A stretch of DNA of 64,000 nucleotides from contig NZ_SHLC01000001.1 in NCBI RefSeq assembly GCF_004217495.1, positions 930,001 through 994,000 on the forward strand, read 5' to 3'. Position 1 is the first letter of the stretch, and each line of letters starts with the position of its first letter. A program made the translations under genes and the position numbers. The notes beneath the pieces are model-generated. The model did not search any database. It saw only the letters and a program-made list of their open reading frames with translations, and was not told the origin of the DNA. Source of the DNA: Microterricola gilva (GTDB lineage: Bacteria; Actinomycetota; Actinomycetes; Actinomycetales; Microbacteriaceae). This document shows positions 1 to 7,307 of the stretch, in pieces.

Positions 1-264
1 CAGGCCGGTGACGGTGGAACCCAGCCGCAGGGTGAGCCGGTGCCGCCGACGGATGGCGGGACGACGCCGCCGACGGACGGCGAGACCCCGCCGCCAACCG
101 ACAGCACGACCGACGCGCAGGCGAAGGCGCTCCTCGAGGTCGCCAACGAGGCGCTCAAGGAGAAGCAGGCGGCCATGGCCGACGGTGACTGGGCGGCTTA
201 CGGAGCAGCAGACAAGAAGCTCGCCGACACGCTGGCCCAGCTGATGAGCGTGCTCGGAGAGTAG
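1..264 (+). CDS. UPF0182 family membrane protein, C-terminal end (partial)
   Basis: The frame is open from base 1 and stops at 262-264, so only the last 87 residues are present. They hold a Thr/Pro-rich linker with repeated PPTDG, then a short helix pair containing AALKE-type and DWAAYGAADKKLADTL segments. A disordered Pro/Thr linker followed by such an 'LxxGDWxAYGxAxxxL' helix is typical of the extreme C-terminus of large UPF0182 (COG1615) actinobacterial membrane proteins, whose function is unknown. The membrane part lies before the window. Identification rests on this tail only. Confidence 0.7.
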   Translation, partial: QAGDGGTQPQGEPVPPTDGGTTPPTDGETPPPTDSTTDAQAKALLEVANEALKEKQAAMADGDWAAYGAADKKLADTLAQLMSVLGE

Positions 265-297
265 TTCCCAACCCCCGCACGAGCGGGAGTGACGCAG

Positions 298-327
298 CCG
301 GCCGGTGGAATTCGTTCCACCGGCCGG
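298..327 (+). terminator. Rho-independent terminator
   Basis: A perfect 13-bp stem (298-310 with 315-327) closed by a TTCG tetraloop lies 33 bp after the UPF0182 stop and is followed by a T-rich stretch (CTTCGTTGTT). It would end UPF0182 transcription before the tRNA. Confidence 0.8.
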
Positions 328-433
328 CTTCGTTGTTGGTGGCATGGGGGGAGGGTGCGGCGCGCCCGGGACAGCGCCGACACGGCCCTCGATTCGACGC
401 CCTCCCGCAGCTTTGGTAACGTATCTCTTGTAG

Positions 434-507
434 CGCGGGGTGGAGCAGTTCGGTAGCTCGCTGGGCTCATAACCCAGAGGTCGCAGGTTCAAATCCTGTC
501 CCCGCAA
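434..507 (+). tRNA. initiator tRNA-Met (CAT), copy 1
   Basis: A 74-nt cloverleaf without encoded CCA. The anticodon loop CTCATAA gives CAT. The acceptor arm begins CGCGGGG and ends CCCCGCA, leaving the C1-A72 mismatch that marks bacterial initiator tRNA, and the anticodon stem has the three G-C pairs (GGG/CCC) needed for P-site entry. It is identical to the copy at 2057-2130. Confidence 0.95.
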
Positions 508-528
508 CAGATGCGCTCAGCGCATTAG

Positions 529-562
529 AAAGTCCCGGTCTCGGATGAGGCCGGGACTTTTT
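529..562 (+). terminator. terminator after tRNA-fMet copy 1
   Basis: A 10-bp stem (529-538 with 551-560) and a 12-nt loop, running into a T tract (GACTTTTT). It lies about 20 nt after the tRNA. Confidence 0.8.
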
Positions 563-748
563 GCATGTGCGGATGCCGCGGCCGTCGCGTGAGCCGCGTG
601 CCATCGCCGCGCGGCTGCATCACGCAGATCATGTGATTCGGACGGCCGGGCTGATCGCTACCGTCGAGCGTGCACGGCAGTGCACGCGGTCGCGACGGCC
701 AGCGGATGGCCATCGATGCTTCGGCGTGCTTCGAGCATCGGAGACATC

Positions 749-1990
749 ATGAGGTGGACCAAGAAGCGCTCGGCGACACCCGCACCAGTGGGACCGCGCG
801 TCGAACCGGTGCCGGATGCGGCGGAACATCCGGGCCGGCACCGCAATGCCTTCATCCTGATGGGGCTCGGAGGTGCGACGCTCGCCGCTTTCGGCCTCGG
901 GGCGATCGCGGGGATCTTCGCACCGGTGTTCCTCGGGCTCGTGCTCACCATTTGTGTGCACCCGCTGCGGATGTGGCTGCAGCACCACGGCGTACCGCGC
1001 GGCATCGCGACGGGCACGGTCATCATCGCCGTGGTCGCGCTGCTGCTCGCCCTCGGCTACGCCATCCTCATCGCATTCGGTCAGTTCGGCACACTGCTGC
1101 ATGACTACAGTGATCAGATCGTCGCGGCCGCGCAGGACTTCGCGGCCTGGATGTCGTCGATCGGCATCAGCACAAGCGAACTCGACGATCTCCTGGCCGG
1201 CTTCGACCCCGCATCCTTCCTCGCATTCGTCGGCAGTCTGATCGGGGGACTCACCGGCTGGGTGACGATCCTCGTCATCGTGTTCACCATGATCATGCTG
1301 ATGGCGATGGATGCCGGCTTCGTGCCAGCACTGCTGCGCCAGCTGTACCCGGTGCGGCCGCTCGTCGTCGCGACCCTCGTCGCCTACGGTGCCAACGTTC
1401 GGCGCTACATGGTCGCCACGACGGTGCTCGGGCTCGCCCAGGGCATCATCGACGCCCTCGCTCTCATCCTCATCGGGGTGCCCGGTGCATTCATCTGGGG
1501 TCTGCTCGCGTTCGTGTGCTCCTTCATCCCGAACGTCGGCTACTTCATCGCTCTCATCCCGCCGATCATCTTCGGTGCGCTCGTCGGGGGATGGCCGACC
1601 GTGATCATCGTGATCGTGGTCTACGGCATCATCAACGGCGTCGTGCAATCCATCATCCAGCCGAGAGTCATCGGCAAGGCCGTCAGCCTCAGCCAGACGA
1701 TCACCTTCTTCTCCGTGCTGTTCTGGGCGGTCGTGATCGGACCCATCGGGGCGATCCTCGCGATCCCGCTGACGTTGCTTGTGCGCCTGATCCTCGTTGA
1801 CTCGAACCCCGCGATGAGTTGGATTCGGCCCATGATCGGTGAGCTCGACGAGACGAAGGTGATCATGGCCCAGTTCGACGCCGAGGAGAAGGCCGAGCGG
1901 AAGAAGCGCAAGGCGGCCGGCCACGGCGGTTCAGTCGCTCCCGCCGGTGATCCGACGGGTACCGGCTCGCCACCGGCCGCCACCGGGTGA
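749..1990 (+). CDS. AI-2E family transporter (PF01594-like membrane protein)
   Basis: A 413-residue polytopic membrane protein. The hydrophobic pattern (paired N-terminal helices, a loop with a long amphipathic helix, then about five more helices), with segments such as QGIIDALALILIGVPGAFIW and FIPNVGYFIALIPP, is characteristic of the AI-2E/UPF0118 family. Members export small molecules or ions; the substrate here is unknown. The C-terminus is a charged Lys/Arg stretch and a Gly/Pro tail. I chose ATG 749 (MRWTKKRS) because the hydrophobic core begins soon after; an in-frame GTG at 680 would add an unlikely N-terminus. The gene lies between the two initiator tRNA copies. Confidence 0.85.
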   Translation: MRWTKKRSATPAPVGPRVEPVPDAAEHPGRHRNAFILMGLGGATLAAFGLGAIAGIFAPVFLGLVLTICVHPLRMWLQHHGVPRGIATGTVIIAVVALLLALGYAILIAFGQFGTLLHDYSDQIVAAAQDFAAWMSSIGISTSELDDLLAGFDPASFLAFVGSLIGGLTGWVTILVIVFTMIMLMAMDAGFVPALLRQLYPVRPLVVATLVAYGANVRRYMVATTVLGLAQGIIDALALILIGVPGAFIWGLLAFVCSFIPNVGYFIALIPPIIFGALVGGWPTVIIVIVVYGIINGVVQSIIQPRVIGKAVSLSQTITFFSVLFWAVVIGPIGAILAIPLTLLVRLILVDSNPAMSWIRPMIGELDETKVIMAQFDAEEKAERKKRKAAGHGGSVAPAGDPTGTGSPPAATG

Positions 1991-2048
1991 CGCAGACGCC
2001 GCCCTCGGGCGAGTGGTCTGTGTTCACCCAAACGTCAGGTAGTATTGA

Positions 2049-2138
2049 TCTTGTAGCGCGGGGTGGAGCAGTTCGGTAGCTCGCTGGGCTCATAACCCAG
2101 AGGTCGCAGGTTCAAATCCTGTCCCCGCAACAGATGCG
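2049..2138 (+). repeat. 90-bp direct repeat carrying tRNA-fMet (pair of 426-515)
   Basis: Bases 426-515 and 2049-2138 are identical: 8 bp before the tRNA, the 74-nt tRNA and 8 bp after it. The spacing is 1.6 kb, with the AI-2E gene between. The repeat is long enough for homologous recombination that would delete that gene and one tRNA. Confidence 0.85.
2057..2130 (+). tRNA. initiator tRNA-Met (CAT), copy 2
   Basis: Identical over all 74 nt to the copy at 434-507, including the C1-A72 mismatch and the GGG/CCC anticodon stem. The downstream flank differs after base 2138. A foreign-looking segment starts just past its 3' end, so this copy may have been an integration site. Confidence 0.95.
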
Positions 2139-2174
2139 TTGTTCGCGAAACTATTCGCAGAACTACCCACAAAG

Positions 2175-2212
2175 AATCGCCCTCGAGGAAACTCGAGGGC
2201 GATTTTGTGTTT
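2175..2212 (+). terminator. terminator after tRNA-fMet copy 2
   Basis: A perfect 13-bp stem (2175-2187 with 2192-2204) with a GAAA tetraloop, followed by TTTGTGTTTT. It is a strong intrinsic terminator. Confidence 0.85.
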
Positions 2213-2470
2213 TCGGGGTGCTTTCATCTCGGGTTTCGACGTCTGCAGGATCGTGACGATGATCTGGGCCGCGCCCATGCCGCGGACGCGGCGCCGGTTC
2301 GCGGACTGGATGTCCTCGGTGCCGCCGGCCTTGATCTGGGCGTTCAGGGACTCGATCGAGTTGCGGGCGTGGGTGTGGAACGTGTCCCACTCGAGGGTGC
2401 CGTAGTCGAAGGCCTGCTGGCAGATCTTGTCTTCGAAGTCGGGCAGGTCAGCGGCGTCCACGCAGTTCGC
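2204..2470 (-). pseudogene. remnant of a transposase-like protein
   Basis: One minus-strand frame shows about 85 protein-like residues with HARNSIESLNAQIK, then SANRRRVRGMGAAQIIVTIL. That resembles the C-terminal 'RNxxExxNxxxK ... RRRVRGxxAQ' region of large actinobacterial proteins usually labelled transposase. There is no matching N-terminal domain: upstream sequence to 2623 is compositionally odd and shows no family signature, and downstream the frame runs into the antisense of the tRNA. I treat it as a decayed fragment. The family assignment is tentative. Confidence 0.45.
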
Positions 2471-2627
2471 GCAGCGGGCGGGTGACGGTCGGGCTGGGGC
2501 CGAGCGCGGGGCAGAGCAGCATGGTTCGTCCTTTGGCGTCTGCTTGCTCTGGTCATAGTTCGGAAGCGAGGTTACCGAACGAGCACTCGCGCTCAGCGCC
2601 CAAGCCATCACGTCGAAGGACACCGCG

Positions 2628-3190
2628 CTAGATCAGTCCCCGGGGCTTGATCCCCTGGGCTGACGAGGAAATCAGAATGTCCAATCTCTTTTGCCTCGTT
2701 TCTTCTTTCTTCGCGCTCATGACCCACCAGACTGCATCGCGCCTATATGACGGTGCGAACACCGAAAACCTCTCCCAAGCGGTCTGATGTCCCTTGAACC
2801 TCTGCTCATATGCGGCGTCTAGCTGCACTTTTCGTGTTTCAGGTGAGTAGCCTTGAGTGTCCTTTCGACTGTTGAACAGTTCCAGCCCTTCTGGCCGCAG
2901 CTTGCCCAACTGCATCAACGCTTCAGCTTTTTTGACGTTGACGGAACTCCACACGCTATTCCGCTTGCGGGGTGTGAAACGCACTTTGTAACTGTCACTG
3001 TCGACACTCTTTCTGAGCCCATCAATCCACCCAAAGCACAGTGCCACGTCGACAGCTTCAGGCCATGTCTGGCTCACTCTCCCTGAGTTCTTCTTATGAA
3101 ACAGCACCCACGCTTCAGCGTCTGGCGGTGGTGTGCTTCGAGCCACTCGCTGAAGGCCTCGGCGTCGCTGAAGAATAGCGTGTCGACCAT
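2628..3190 (-). pseudogene. YdeI/OmpD-associated family protein, frameshifted
   Basis: The minus strand encodes the family signature: DVALCFGWIDG, FTPRKRNSVWSSVN and a C-terminal TAKK-like SAKKEETRQKRLDIL segment. The natural start is ATG at 3190, preceded by AGGAGA, giving MVDTLFFSDAEAFSEWLEAHH, the usual opening of the family. The rest (PDAEAWVLFHKKNSG onward) is in another frame, so a single-base deletion or equivalent lies near 3125-3135. The total length, 563 bp, is not a multiple of three. The family is linked to envelope stress and cationic peptide protection, with poorly known biochemistry. The shift is either real decay or a sequencing error. It sits 9 bp downstream of the epoxide hydrolase, probably in the same transcript. 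Confidence 0.7.
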
Positions 3191-3199
3191 TATCGTCTC

Positions 3200-4153
3200 C
3201 TAGCTGGCTGGGTTCCGGTCCAACCACTCGAGGATCGCATTCGTTGTTTCGCTGCGGCGTTCCTGCTGTACCCAGTGGCCGCTGTCAAAGCTGAGCTCTT
3301 CGACATTTGGAACGAACGCAGATAGCTGCTCTGAACGGGCGACAGCGTCACGAAGACCGTAGATCATGAGAGCGGGTTGGTGGATGATGGGGTCGGCGTC
3401 TGCGAGCAAGTGCCAGTTTCGATTGAGGTTGCGGTACCAGTTGATGCCACCCGTAAACCCTGAATGTTTGAACGCGGATTCGTAGACTGCCAGTTCATTC
3501 TCACTGAGCAGAGGTTCGCCAAGAGGAGCGGTGTCTCTGGCAGTTTCGATCAGCGCCATGCCCGGTTTCGGGGGCATGAGCGGCTCGTCCCTGCGGTAGA
3601 GGTTGTTGATAAAGCGTGCGGGCTCTGCGTCGAATACCGCGTCAGCAACACCCGGCTGCTTGTTGAAGTGTACGAAGTAGTAGTCGCTTCCTAGCACCGC
3701 CTCCATGAAATCGAGCCACGGCATTTCGCCACGTGCGAGGTAGGGCAAGCTGAGCGCCACGACCCTGTCGACACGGTGTGGGTACAGCAGCGTGAAGCTC
3801 CACACGATAAACGCACCCCAGTCGTGACCGATGAAGGTTGCGCGCTCATAGCCGAAGTGGTCAAGCAGTGCCGCGAGGTCGCCCGTCAGGTGCTCGATAT
3901 CGTAATCGACGACCTCTTCCGGCCTCGTTGAATTACCAAATCCGCGCTGGTTAGGAGCGATCACATGGTACCCGGCTGCAACAAGGGCCGGGATCTGAAA
4001 ACGCCACGTGTATGCAAGGTCAGGCCATCCGTGACAGAGCACAATCGGGTTTCCTGCGTTCTCGTGGCCAGCCTCGAAGACTTCAAGATCAACACCATTC
4101 ACGGTGATCACGGTGGCGTCAGGAAAGGGAATTTCATGCGTAAACGTGTTCAT
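3200..4153 (-). CDS. epoxide hydrolase-like alpha/beta hydrolase
   Basis: A 317-residue alpha/beta hydrolase. HGWP at 41-44 forms the oxyanion hole. The nucleophile elbow GHDWGA places Asp111 as nucleophile, typical of epoxide hydrolases and haloalkane dehalogenases. His293 (SGHWVQQE) is the base and Asp269 the likely acid; tyrosines in the cap (near 159-160 and Tyr240) could activate the epoxide. The HGXP motif and cap tyrosines favour epoxide hydrolase over dehalogenase. The product would be a cytosolic enzyme that opens epoxides to diols; the substrate is unknown. It is transcribed divergently from the WYL regulator at 4217, which is the likely controller. Codon use is less GC-rich than in the neighbours. 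Confidence 0.85.
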   Translation of the reverse strand: MNTFTHEIPFPDATVITVNGVDLEVFEAGHENAGNPIVLCHGWPDLAYTWRFQIPALVAAGYHVIAPNQRGFGNSTRPEEVVDYDIEHLTGDLAALLDHFGYERATFIGHDWGAFIVWSFTLLYPHRVDRVVALSLPYLARGEMPWLDFMEAVLGSDYYFVHFNKQPGVADAVFDAEPARFINNLYRRDEPLMPPKPGMALIETARDTAPLGEPLLSENELAVYESAFKHSGFTGGINWYRNLNRNWHLLADADPIIHQPALMIYGLRDAVARSEQLSAFVPNVEELSFDSGHWVQQERRSETTNAILEWLDRNPAS

Positions 4154-4173
4154 TTTTCAAAGGTAATGACATA

Positions 4174-4188
4174 AATAGGCCACCTATT
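4174..4188. promoter_or_regulatory. dyad operator candidate between epoxide hydrolase and WYL regulator
   Basis: The 63-bp divergent gap contains AATAGGCCACCTATT, a perfect inverted repeat with 6-bp arms and a 3-nt spacer, 20 bp from the hydrolase start and 29 bp from the regulator start. An HTH regulator beside its target commonly binds such a site. This role is inferred from position only. Confidence 0.45.
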
Positions 4189-4216
4189 GACCGGTTTATC
4201 TGGGAACATACAAATC

Positions 4217-5008
4217 GTGAAATCTGATCGTTTGGTGGCCATCCTCCTTCTGCTGCAGCGGCGTGAGCAGGTCACGGCTGCAGAGGTCGCAAAAGAACTG
4301 GAGATTTCTGAACGCACCGCTCGCCGTGATCTCGATGCCCTGGGTGTGGCAGGCATCCCCGTCTACTCGATTCAGGGTCGTTCTGGCGGGTGGCGTCTCC
4401 TGGGGGGTGGGCGCACCGACCTTTCAGGGCTCACCGCGAGCGAGGCTCGCGCCCTGTTTCTCGTTGCTGGACCAGCGGCAGCCGCGGAGGCCGCAGCGCC
4501 AGAGCTGAAAGCATCTCTTCGAAAACTCGTCCGAGCCTTGCCTGAGACGTTTCGTACACAGGCCGAGTCGGCGGCGTCTTCCATGATCGTGGATTCGCAA
4601 CCTTGGGGTGCAACGGGGGCCGCAAACCCGCCGCCACCGTTCATTGACGTTCTGCAAGACGCAGTCATCCGCGGCGTGCAGGCGCAGCTCAGCTACGTTG
4701 ATAGCGCTGGCAAAGAGTCCGAGCGAATCGTGCATCCCCTGGGGCTAGTGGTGAAGGACTCGCGCTGGTATCTCGTTGCTCATGCTGACGCAGGTCGGCG
4801 TACCTTCCGCCTGGACCGTGTCACTGCCGTGGTCCCAAGCGAGACCCCCGTTCACCGAGTGGAAGACTTCGATCTCACGAAAAGCTGGCGCGACCTCACC
4901 GCCGAAGCTGAGCGCCACCGTACAGTCGTCGACGTGCACGCGAACTGTGCCCCCGAAGGGCTTGGCTTTCTCCAAATCGCAGTCGGTGACAACCTCGAAA
5001 TCGGGCGC
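4217..5008 (+). pseudogene. YafY-type HTH-WYL transcriptional regulator, 3'-truncated
   Basis: GTG 4217 starts a DeoR/YafY-like winged HTH (EVAKELEISERTARRDLDAL) followed by a WYL domain (HPLGLVVKDSRWYLVAHAD, FRLDRV). Homology continues into the C-terminal WCX region (GLGFLQIAVGDNLEIG) and stops at about base 5005. Beyond that the frame stays open to 5470, but the residues are an Arg-rich shadow of the adenylation gene in another frame. About 40-60 residues of WCX domain are missing. WYL regulators bind small ligands or nucleic acids. It may still bind DNA, but ligand sensing is probably impaired. Confidence 0.8.
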
Positions 5009-5009
5009 C

Positions 5010-7307
5010 GTGCTCCACGAGATCCGCGTCGGATCCGCGCACGAGTTCGATCCCGAGCTGGCCCTCCTGGTGAGCACCTCGGGATCGACGGGCTCTCCGA
5101 AGCTCGTTCGACTCTCTCGCGAGAACCTCGCAAGCAACGCCGTCGCGATCGCCGAGTACCTCCGGCTCACCCCGTCCGACCGGGCCGCGACCACCCTGCC
5201 GATGCACTACTGCTACGGGCTCTCGGTCATCAACAGCCATCTGCTCTCCGGCGCGAGCGTCGTGCTCACCAGCCGCTCGGTGACCGAGCCCGCCTTCTGG
5301 GAGGAGGCGCTCTCGAACCAGATCACCTCATTCGCCGGCGTGCCATATACCTTCGAGCTGCTGGAGAAGGGCGGGTTCACCGAGAGGATGCCGGCGAGCA
5401 TCCGATACCTGACACAGGCGGGAGGGCGGCTGGCACCAGAGGCCGTGCGCCGTTTCGCCCGGCTCGGTGAGCGTCGCGGCTTCGAGTTCTTCGTGATGTA
5501 CGGACAGACCGAGGCGACCGCGCGGATGGCGTACGTGCCGGCGGAGCTGGCCGAGCAGGCTGCTGGAGCCATCGGCCGACCGATCCACGCTGGGCGGCTC
5601 CGCATCGACGCGGAGCCGGGGGCGGAGATCGGCGAGCTCGTCTACGAGGGCCCCAACGTGATGCTCGGCTATGCCGAGAGCCCGGCCGACTTCGCCCTCG
5701 GCCGAACGGTGCACGAGCTTCGCACCGGCGACCTCGCCAGGCAGCGCGCCGACGGCCTGTTCGAGGTCGTCGGACGGATGAACCGGTTCGTGAAGGTCTA
5801 CGGCCTGCGGGTCGACCTCGATGCCGTCCAACGACTGCTCGCCGAGGAGGGCATCGAGACGCGCACGGCGAGCGCGGGGGAGTGCCTGCTCGTCTTCGTC
5901 CGTGTCGAACGCCAGGTGCAGGAGGCGCGCACCCGCGCCGCGGCCCTGCTCGGCATCCCCGTCCACGCCGTGCGTGCCTACCCCATCTCGGAGTTCCCGT
6001 GCACGTCGAGCGGCAAGCCAGACTTCGGTGCCCTCGTCCGCTACGCCGGTCTGCTCGACGAGCGCTCCGCGACGGCGGACGGCGACGACGACGCGGTCAC
6101 GGCCGAGACCATCCGGGATCTGTACATCGAGCTGCTCGGCAACCCGGATGCGAGCGTTGACGACAGCTTCGCCGGCCTCGGCGGGGACTCGCTGAGCTAC
6201 GTCGAGGCCTCGCTCCGCCTCGAGGATCTGCTCGGCCGACTCCCCAGCGACTGGCCGTCCCGCCCGGCCAGTCGGCTGGCGGCATCGCACACGCCCGGTG
6301 CAGCTGCAGGCGGCGGGGCACCAGACGCGCGCGGGCCCGAGCAGCGGACGGCCAGGCGCTCGTTCGTTCCTCGCGTCGAGACTCCGGCGGTGTTGCGCGC
6401 TGTCGCGATCGTGCTGATCGTCGCCACCCACGCCGATCTGATCGCGGTGAAGGGCGGCGCGCACCTGTTGCTCGCTGTCGCCGGCTACAACCTGGCCCGC
6501 TTCCAGCTCGCGGACGTGCCCGGTGCGACGCGGGTCCGCCGACTGCTGCGGAGTGCGGCGCAGATCGCGATTCCGGCCGTGCTCTGGATCGGCGCGGTTG
6601 CGGTGATCAGCGGTAAGTACAGCTGGACGACCGTGCTGCTCCTGAACAACCTGGTTCCAGGGGACGGCCGCTGGAACGAGCAGTGGCAGTTCTGGTTCCT
6701 CGAGGCCGCGGTGTGGGCGATGCTCGGCCTGGCCTGCCTGTTCGCGGTGCGCCCCATCGATCGCCTGGAGCGTCGGCACCCCTGGGCGTTCGCCGTCGCC
6801 CTGCTCGTGCTGACCCTCGCGGTTCGGCTTGCGCTGACCGGAATCGAGGCGCAGCGGGTCGACCGCTACACGGCGTTGCTCGTGTTCTGGTGCCTCGTGC
6901 TCGGCTGGGTCGTCGCTCGGGCGACGTCCACGGGGAAACGCATCGCGGTCTCCGTCATGGTCGTGGTCGCCACCGTCGGGTTCTTCGGCGAACCGCTCCG
7001 CGAAGCCGTCATCGTCGTGGGGCTGCTCGTCCTGATCTGGGCGCCGCAACTGCGGATGCCGCGCCCGCTCGTTCCGATGGTCCGCCTGCTGGCGGGCGCG
7101 TCCCTCTTCATCTACCTGACCCACTGGGTCGTCTACCCGGCGTGGGAGCAGTCAGCGCCCTGGCTCGGGACGGCCCTGTCGCTGCTGGTCGGGATCGCTG
7201 CGTGGTACGGCTACCGCTTCGCCGAGAGCGCCGTGGGCACCGCGCGCGCCCGACGTCAGCGGGCGACGCCGGCGCCGAGCGTTCCGGATGCCGTCGCCGC
7301 CGGGTAG
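5010..7307 (+). CDS. adenylation-carrier-acyltransferase fusion, 5'-truncated
   Basis: From the junction this frame encodes an AMP-forming adenylation domain (STSGSTGSPK P-loop near residues 22-31, YGQTEA, RTGDLA, catalytic Lys in SSGKPDF), a phosphopantetheine carrier domain (LGGDSLSY, Ser near residue 393) and, from about residue 455, a multi-pass acyltransferase-3 membrane domain whose first helix carries the conserved His of this family. Such proteins would activate an acid, load it on the carrier and pass it to an acceptor at the membrane. The product is unknown. The N-terminal roughly 100 residues of an A domain are missing. The only nearby start is GTG 5010, exactly at the junction and without a clear ribosome site, so expression is doubtful. 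It overlaps the convergent fbpC-like gene by 52 bp. Confidence 0.7.
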   Translation: MLHEIRVGSAHEFDPELALLVSTSGSTGSPKLVRLSRENLASNAVAIAEYLRLTPSDRAATTLPMHYCYGLSVINSHLLSGASVVLTSRSVTEPAFWEEALSNQITSFAGVPYTFELLEKGGFTERMPASIRYLTQAGGRLAPEAVRRFARLGERRGFEFFVMYGQTEATARMAYVPAELAEQAAGAIGRPIHAGRLRIDAEPGAEIGELVYEGPNVMLGYAESPADFALGRTVHELRTGDLARQRADGLFEVVGRMNRFVKVYGLRVDLDAVQRLLAEEGIETRTASAGECLLVFVRVERQVQEARTRAAALLGIPVHAVRAYPISEFPCTSSGKPDFGALVRYAGLLDERSATADGDDDAVTAETIRDLYIELLGNPDASVDDSFAGLGGDSLSYVEASLRLEDLLGRLPSDWPSRPASRLAASHTPGAAAGGGAPDARGPEQRTARRSFVPRVETPAVLRAVAIVLIVATHADLIAVKGGAHLLLAVAGYNLARFQLADVPGATRVRRLLRSAAQIAIPAVLWIGAVAVISGKYSWTTVLLLNNLVPGDGRWNEQWQFWFLEAAVWAMLGLACLFAVRPIDRLERRHPWAFAVALLVLTLAVRLALTGIEAQRVDRYTALLVFWCLVLGWVVARATSTGKRIAVSVMVVVATVGFFGEPLREAVIVVGLLVLIWAPQLRMPRPLVPMVRLLAGASLFIYLTHWVVYPAWEQSAPWLGTALSLLVGIAAWYGYRFAESAVGTARARRQRATPAPSVPDAVAAG

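Larger units (their letters stand above)
2131..5009. mobile_element. scar of an integrated foreign segment beside tRNA-fMet
   Basis: The segment begins at the 3' end of a tRNA gene, contains a transposase-like remnant, a frameshifted YdeI-like gene, an epoxide hydrolase and a 3'-truncated WYL regulator, and ends at about 5005-5010 in the middle of a separate gene whose 5' end is missing. Bases 2600-4220 look clearly less GC-rich by eye than the flanks, with more A- and T-ending codons. No integrase or clean direct repeats are visible. Foreign origin is inferred, not proven. Confidence 0.55.

Noticed and set aside
629-1924. Minus-strand 431-residue open frame, very Asp/Glu/His/Arg-rich
   Set aside because: It is the antisense of the AI-2E gene; composition is that of a shadow of a hydrophobic protein and no family pattern is visible.
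2090-2140. C-terminal VAGTGFEPATSGL tail of the minus-strand frame
   Set aside because: It is the antisense translation of tRNA-fMet, a well known false tail in annotations, not part of a protein.
4776-5009. The adenylation frame continued upstream to ATG 4776
   Set aside because: This part is the regulator gene read in another frame and lacks the adenylation N-terminal pattern.
5328-7124. Minus-strand 598-residue open frame over the adenylation gene
   Set aside because: Antisense shadow; the plus strand has clear domain motifs and the minus frame is a polar, repetitive composition.
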